From: Amycolatopsis acidicola
Lineage (GTDB): Bacteria; Actinomycetota; Actinomycetes; Mycobacteriales; Pseudonocardiaceae
Assembly: GCF_007713735.2 (NCBI RefSeq)
Contig: NZ_VMNW02000006.1
Span: 1-64,000, forward strand
Direction: 5' to 3'
DNA: 64,000 nt
The stretch's first letter is position 1. Every line of letters begins with the position of its first letter. Of this stretch, positions 60,762-64,000 are shown piece after piece. Position numbers and translations under genes: made by a program. The notes below the pieces were generated by a model. That model was not told the origin of the DNA, did not search any database, and worked only from the letters and a program-made list of their open reading frames with translations.

Positions 60762-61399
60762 CCGGGGTTTCCGGGAAAGTTCTCCCGGAACCAGGCTTCG
60801 GCGTTGTCCACAGCCGCCGCGAGATCGGCCTTCGTCGTGTCGAACAGCCGAACCGGCGGGTCGAAAGTGGTGGCGCGCAACCATTCGCTGAATTCCAGCG
60901 TCTCGGCGATGCGCGGTTCGTCCCACTCCCGCCAGGCCGGCCGTGCCCGCAACCGCCGCGCCAGCTCATCGGGCGACGCGACGAGCGCAAGGTAGTGGAT
61001 CTTCGTGAACAGGCTGCGCTCGGGCAGCCGCTCGAACTCCGGCGGGACCACGGTTCCGCACAGCACCACGGGTTTCCCGTTCTGGTGGATCATCGCGGCG
61101 AGCCGCAGCCAGGCGGCCCGGAAAGCGGGATGCCCGTCGACGTCGTCGCGCAGCCCGGCTGTCCACAACACGTCCTGTTCAAGAACGACGGCCGCTCCGC
61201 CGAGCCGCTCGGCCAGCTCCGGGCCGACTGTGGATTTCCCCGCGCCGCTCGGACCGGTCAGCGCGAACAGCGGCAGTCGCCGGAACGGCCAGCGGTGACC
61301 GCAGCGGGCGCACAGCCTCCTCGCGCTTTCCACGAGCGGCACGTCGGCGCGGTCCCCGCAGGCGGGGCAAATACGCGGGTCGAGCATTCGGCCCGCCAT
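60710..61399 (-). CDS. Zinc-ribbon/P-loop NTPase (AAA-type kinase-like)
   Basis: 229 residues. N-terminal zinc ribbon (C11, C14, C30, C33: CPAC and CARC) then Walker A ALTGPSGAGKST at about 46-57. The rest looks like a nucleoside/shikimate-kinase-like domain (VVLCGTVVPPEFERLPERS). May phosphorylate a small molecule; substrate unknown. ATG at 61399; a second ATG lies at 61387. Next upstream is another zinc-ribbon gene, 1 bp away. Confidence 0.75.
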   Translation of the reverse strand: MAGRMLDPRICPACGDRADVPLVESARRLCARCGHRWPFRRLPLFALTGPSGAGKSTVGPELAERLGGAAVVLEQDVLWTAGLRDDVDGHPAFRAAWLRLAAMIHQNGKPVVLCGTVVPPEFERLPERSLFTKIHYLALVASPDELARRLRARPAWREWDEPRIAETLEFSEWLRATTFDPPVRLFDTTKADLAAAVDNAEAWFRENFPGNPGYNGQTYLDVGSSSQSS

Positions 61400-61400
61400 G

Positions 61401-61805
61401 TCAGTCGAAGAGGTTCTCGAGGAAACTCCGCTTGCGGTGGCCCCGATACGGCCGCGGCGAATCCCCATAACCGCCGCGGTACGGACGGGGCGAATCCCCG
61501 TACCCACCCCGGTACGGCCGCGGCGAATCGCCGTAACCGCCGCCATATCCGCCGTGACGCTGTGGCCGCGGCGAATCGCCATATCCGCCGTGATAGGGCG
61601 ATGGCGAATCGGCGCGCCCGCCGTGGGGCGGCGGCACGGGGCCGCGGTATGGCGGCGGTGAGCCGTAGTAAGCGCTTTCCGCGCCCGCGATCTGCTCCAG
61701 CTCACCACGGTCGAGGAAGATGCCGCGGCAGCCTTCGCACTGCTCGATGTGCACGCCGTTCTTGTCCACGGTGCGCATGGCATTCTGGCATTTAGGACAA
61801 ATCAC
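61401..61805 (-). CDS. TFIIB-type zinc-ribbon protein with GYGDSPRPYR repeats
   Basis: 134 residues. zf-TFIIB domain: C3, C6, C23, C26 (ICPKCQNAM then CEGCRGIFLDRGELEQI). From 45 on it is a Tyr/Gly/Pro repeat tail, GGYGDSPRPYR in about four near-identical copies, ending in a basic RKRSFLENLF. A disordered, possibly phase-separating or RNA-associating tail is inferred. GTG at 61805. Confidence 0.82.
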   Translation of the reverse strand: MICPKCQNAMRTVDKNGVHIEQCEGCRGIFLDRGELEQIAGAESAYYGSPPPYRGPVPPPHGGRADSPSPYHGGYGDSPRPQRHGGYGGGYGDSPRPYRGGYGDSPRPYRGGYGDSPRPYRGHRKRSFLENLFD

Positions 61806-61813
61806 ACCGAACC

Positions 61814-62179
61814 CTAACAGGCACAGAGGCAGAAGGGGTGCCCGATCGGATCGGCGAAGACGCGGAAGGTGCTCGGCTTTTTGTCCAGCAGCTTGGCCCC
61901 GAGCTTGACCGCGCGCTCCTCGCCGGCATCCAGGTCAGCGACCGCGAGATCGAGGTGAAGCTGCTGCGGAACGTCCTGACCAGGCCATTCCGGCGCCCGG
62001 TAGTTCGCGACCCGCTGAAAGGCGAGCTGCACGCCGTTCGGTCCGGTGACCGTCACCCATTCCCCGCCCTCTTCTGATTCCGGCTCGGGCCAGTCGAGCA
62101 GGGCGGCATAGAACTCGGCCAGACGCCGCGGATCCGGGCAGTCGAGCGCCACACAGCGGAACGTGGGGACAGCGGTCAT
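61814..62179 (-). CDS. VOC (glyoxalase-like) superfamily protein
   Basis: 121 residues, paired beta-alpha-beta-beta-beta modules. FRCVALDCPDPRRLAEFYAA, QQLHLDLAVADLDAGEERAV and DPIGHPFCLC match the glyoxalase_6 type. May be an enzyme or a ligand-binding resistance protein; metal ligands are incomplete. ATG at 62179. Divergent from the CGNR regulator. Confidence 0.88.
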   Translation of the reverse strand: MTAVPTFRCVALDCPDPRRLAEFYAALLDWPEPESEEGGEWVTVTGPNGVQLAFQRVANYRAPEWPGQDVPQQLHLDLAVADLDAGEERAVKLGAKLLDKKPSTFRVFADPIGHPFCLCAC

Positions 62180-62269
62180 GAGAGAACTCCTTCCAGGGAG
62201 ATAACCAGCGACCCGAGTATGAGGGTTACGCGAACTGGCTGCAACCGCTGTAAGACCTATGCTGGTTAC

Positions 62270-62740
62270 GTGTCGAACCTGTCCACAGACGCGAAGTTGA
62301 TGGTCGAATTCCTCAACACCCTCGATGTGGAGCACGAAACCGACACGCTCGACAACGAGGCGAGCTGGCACCAATGGACGGCGGCACGCTCCTTGGTCCC
62401 CGACCCTTTACCCGCGGCGCGCTCGGCGCGGGCGGCCCTTCGCGTCGCTGTCGGCGATCCCCCGGCGAACACCGCCCCCTTCACGTCACCCGCGCGACTC
62501 GAATTGGGGCCGGCCGGGGCCGAACTGGTCGCGACGAGCGCCGTCGCCGAGGTGCTCGCGGCAGCCGCCCGGCTCACCGTGCTCGGCGAGTGGCCCCGGC
62601 TGAAGATCTGCCCCGCCGACGACTGCCGGTGGGCGTTCTACGACCAGTCACGGAACCGCTCACGGACCTGGTGCTCGATGCGGGTCTGCGGCAACCGCGA
62701 AAAAGCCCGCGCCTGGCGGGAGCGATCGGCGGGCCAGTAG
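62270..62740 (+). CDS. CGNR zinc-finger transcriptional regulator
   Basis: 156 residues. An N-terminal ABATE-type stress domain precedes the C-terminal zinc finger LKICPADDCRWAFYDQSRNR then CSMRVCGNREKARAW (CGNR). GTG at 62270 (MSNLSTDAKL). GGTTACG occurs at 62224 and 62264, with GATAACC at about 62200, possible binding repeats in the gap to the VOC gene (62180-62269). Confidence 0.88.
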   Translation: MSNLSTDAKLMVEFLNTLDVEHETDTLDNEASWHQWTAARSLVPDPLPAARSARAALRVAVGDPPANTAPFTSPARLELGPAGAELVATSAVAEVLAAAARLTVLGEWPRLKICPADDCRWAFYDQSRNRSRTWCSMRVCGNREKARAWRERSAGQ

Positions 62741-62755
62741 ACATCGGGAGGAAAA

Positions 62756-63148
62756 GTGCGTGCCGTTCTCAGCAGAATGTTGCTCGGCGTGGTCGCGTTC
62801 GGCGGCCTCGGGCTCAGCGTCACCGGATGCGGGACCGCGGGCAATCCGGCACCCGCCACTACGGCCGCGGCATCCACAACGCCGACCGCAGCAGCGACGG
62901 CCGCCTCTTCCACAACCGACGAACTGATCACTGTCCCCGACGTGTCCGGCATGAACCATCAACAGGCACAGGACACGATGCAGGCCGCCGGGCTGTTCAA
63001 CCTGCGCGAAGTGGACGGTAAGGGCCTCGGCCGCGCGCTGGTGGTGGACCGCAACTGGGTGCAGGTCGCCCAGGATCCGCCCGCGGGCAGCCGGGTGCCG
63101 CCGGACACCGTGATCACGTTGACCGCCGTGAAGTACACCGACAGGTGA
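62756..63148 (+). CDS. PASTA-domain lipoprotein
   Basis: 130 residues. Lipobox SVTGC (C25) after a hydrophobic segment; a Thr/Ala-rich linker; one PASTA domain (about 57-127: ITVPDVSGMNHQQAQDTMQA, QDPPAGSRVPPDTVITLT). PASTA domains bind peptidoglycan fragments, usually in Ser/Thr kinases; here it is alone. GTG at 62756 after GGGAGGAAAA. Follows the CGNR gene by 15 bp. Confidence 0.85.
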   Translation: MRAVLSRMLLGVVAFGGLGLSVTGCGTAGNPAPATTAAASTTPTAAATAASSTTDELITVPDVSGMNHQQAQDTMQAAGLFNLREVDGKGLGRALVVDRNWVQVAQDPPAGSRVPPDTVITLTAVKYTDR

Positions 63149-63163
63149 TCAAGCTCGAACGAG

Positions 63164-63280
63164 TTACCCACAGACGGTGCTGTGGATAACCCCCTCTTCT
63201 GTGGATAACTCCGGTTTTCGCAGGTCGGACCGACCGGAGAAATTCACAGCCGAGGGGTTGATTTTCGCCGGTGTGGATTA
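63164..63280. other. Cluster of DnaA-box-like sequences
   Basis: TTACCCACA (63164), TGTGGATAA at 63181 and 63200 (reverse of TTATCCACA, perfect consensus), and TGTGGATTA (63272), all in the 206-bp gap before the SMP-30 gene. Nothing else recognised there. A cluster outside oriC could titrate DnaA or regulate a neighbour. Confidence 0.5.
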
Positions 63281-63354
63281 CTCGCCGCTCTGTTAGCCTG
63301 AAACGAGGATTTCACTGAGAAAACCGACCACGGTAACGCGGGGATCCAGGTGAT

Positions 63355-64000
63355 ATGGGCGGACTCTCTGTCGGCGAAATCGTCGTGAAGGCCGAACCAG
63401 TACTCGACGTGGTGGCCGAGCTGGGCGAATCCCCGCTCTGGGACCCGGCCACCGGATTGCGCTGGCTCGACATCCCGCAGCGGAAACTGCACACGCTGAA
63501 CCGCACGGGCGAGCACCGTGCGGTCGATCTGTCCACAAGGGTGACGGCCGTGGAACGCGGGCCAAGCGGCCGGTTGCTCGCGGTGACCGCCACCGGGTTC
63601 GGGTTGCTCGACCCGGTCTCCGGCGAAGTACACGAATTCGCCCACGTCGTCAGCGCGCCGGTGTCGATGAACGACGGCGCGATCGATCCACAGGGCCGTT
63701 GCTGGGCCGGTTCCGCCGTCCGCGACGGCAGCGCCCGCGGGGCGTTGTACCGGCTCGACGACTCGGGAGCCACCGCCCAGATCGAGCAGGTCTCGATGTC
63801 GAACGGGATCGACTGGTCCCCTGACGGCTCCGTGCTCTACCACGTCGACAGCGCCGAGGGCACGGCCAAAGCCTGGGCGTACAGCCCGGAAACCGGCGAG
63901 CTGGGCGACGCCCGCCTACTGCGCCGGCTGCCAGCGGAAGCCGGTCTGCCGGACGGGCTGACGGTGGACGAACAGGGCGGGATCTGGCTCGCCGTCTGGG
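63355..64000 (+). CDS. SMP-30/gluconolactonase family protein (3' end missing)
   Basis: At least 215 residues, cut by the window edge. Six-bladed propeller with metal ligands in AELGESPLWD (Glu), SMNDGAIDPQG (Asn) and GLPDGLTVDEQG (Asp). Hydrolyses sugar lactones or a related ester, probably cytosolic. ATG at 63355 follows AGGTGAT. The substrate cannot be named. Confidence 0.9.
   Translation, partial: MGGLSVGEIVVKAEPVLDVVAELGESPLWDPATGLRWLDIPQRKLHTLNRTGEHRAVDLSTRVTAVERGPSGRLLAVTATGFGLLDPVSGEVHEFAHVVSAPVSMNDGAIDPQGRCWAGSAVRDGSARGALYRLDDSGATAQIEQVSMSNGIDWSPDGSVLYHVDSAEGTAKAWAYSPETGELGDARLLRRLPAEAGLPDGLTVDEQGGIWLAVW

Noticed and set aside
1..64000. CRISPR arrays, tRNA or rRNA genes, prophage, transposases, biosynthetic clusters
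   Set aside because: Read through for direct repeats with spacers, cloverleaf-like stretches and recognisable enzyme families; none found. Not a computed search.

Overview
The window is chromosomal DNA of a high-GC actinobacterium, most likely a Pseudonocardiaceae member such as Amycolatopsis. The evidence is the GC-rich third codon positions, frequent GTG starts, 4-bp ATGA/GTGA stop-start overlaps, a rex-hemACD locus, mycothiol synthesis (mshA) and BldC- and BldN-type developmental regulators. Gene order from about 2.4 to 59.5 kb follows, in reverse, the Mycobacterium tuberculosis order from Rv0474 to Rv0530 (recalled, not searched), with insertions. The left edge cuts a cysteine synthase-fold gene and the right edge cuts an SMP-30/gluconolactonase gene. 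I saw no tRNA, rRNA, CRISPR array, transposase or prophage.

Layout. 0-2.4 kb: Cds1-like enzyme, DUF4229 protein, Lrp regulator, BldC homologue, small membrane protein. 2.4-9.5 kb: System II cytochrome c maturation (TlpA-like thioredoxin, CcdA, ResB, CcsB) with a MinD-like ATPase, a histidine phosphatase and hemL. 9.5-16.7 kb: small membrane proteins, then hemB, hemD/cobA, hemC, hemA and rex, with a Rex-operator-like site upstream. 16.7-26.4 kb: molybdopterin oxidoreductase, glutaredoxin-like protein, acyl-CoA synthetase, a BldN-type sigma factor with a membrane DUF5667 (candidate anti-sigma) protein, a SerB-type HAD phosphatase, a quinone reductase/TetR pair with paired operators, an acyltransferase and an epimerase. 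26.6-38.9 kb: the tiny bS22 gene, an excisionase-like HTH protein, proC, thioesterase, putA, a Rv0497-like proline-rich membrane protein, ppx, regX3-senX3, two regulator units (one with two micro-membrane proteins) and gpmA. 38.9-45.8 kb: a gene-free stretch with a C-rich multi-hairpin RNA candidate, then a segment with mshA and an L,D-transpeptidase bounded by 235-bp inverted repeats, then murB. 46.3-58.0 kb: an accessory block breaking the conserved order (olsBA-like ornithine lipid pair, DedA, purU, an osmolyte ABC transporter without ATPase, a histidine ammonia-lyase homologue lacking the normal cofactor triad). It holds two copies of a 91-bp palindromic element and five copies of an unusual AT-rich word. 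58.0-64 kb: DUF2516, HbhA-like protein, XRE regulator with a palindromic operator, methyltransferase, zinc-ribbon proteins, CGNR regulator, PASTA lipoprotein, and a DnaA-box-like cluster.

Functionally the window joins tetrapyrrole synthesis and cytochrome c assembly under probable Rex (NADH/NAD) control with phosphate sensing (SenX3-RegX3, Ppx), envelope synthesis (MurB, L,D-transpeptidase, acyltransferases), mycothiol and proline metabolism. The least explained items are the C-loop hairpin RNA candidate, the two repeat families, the five-copy word, the cofactor-less lyase and the micro-membrane-protein operon.
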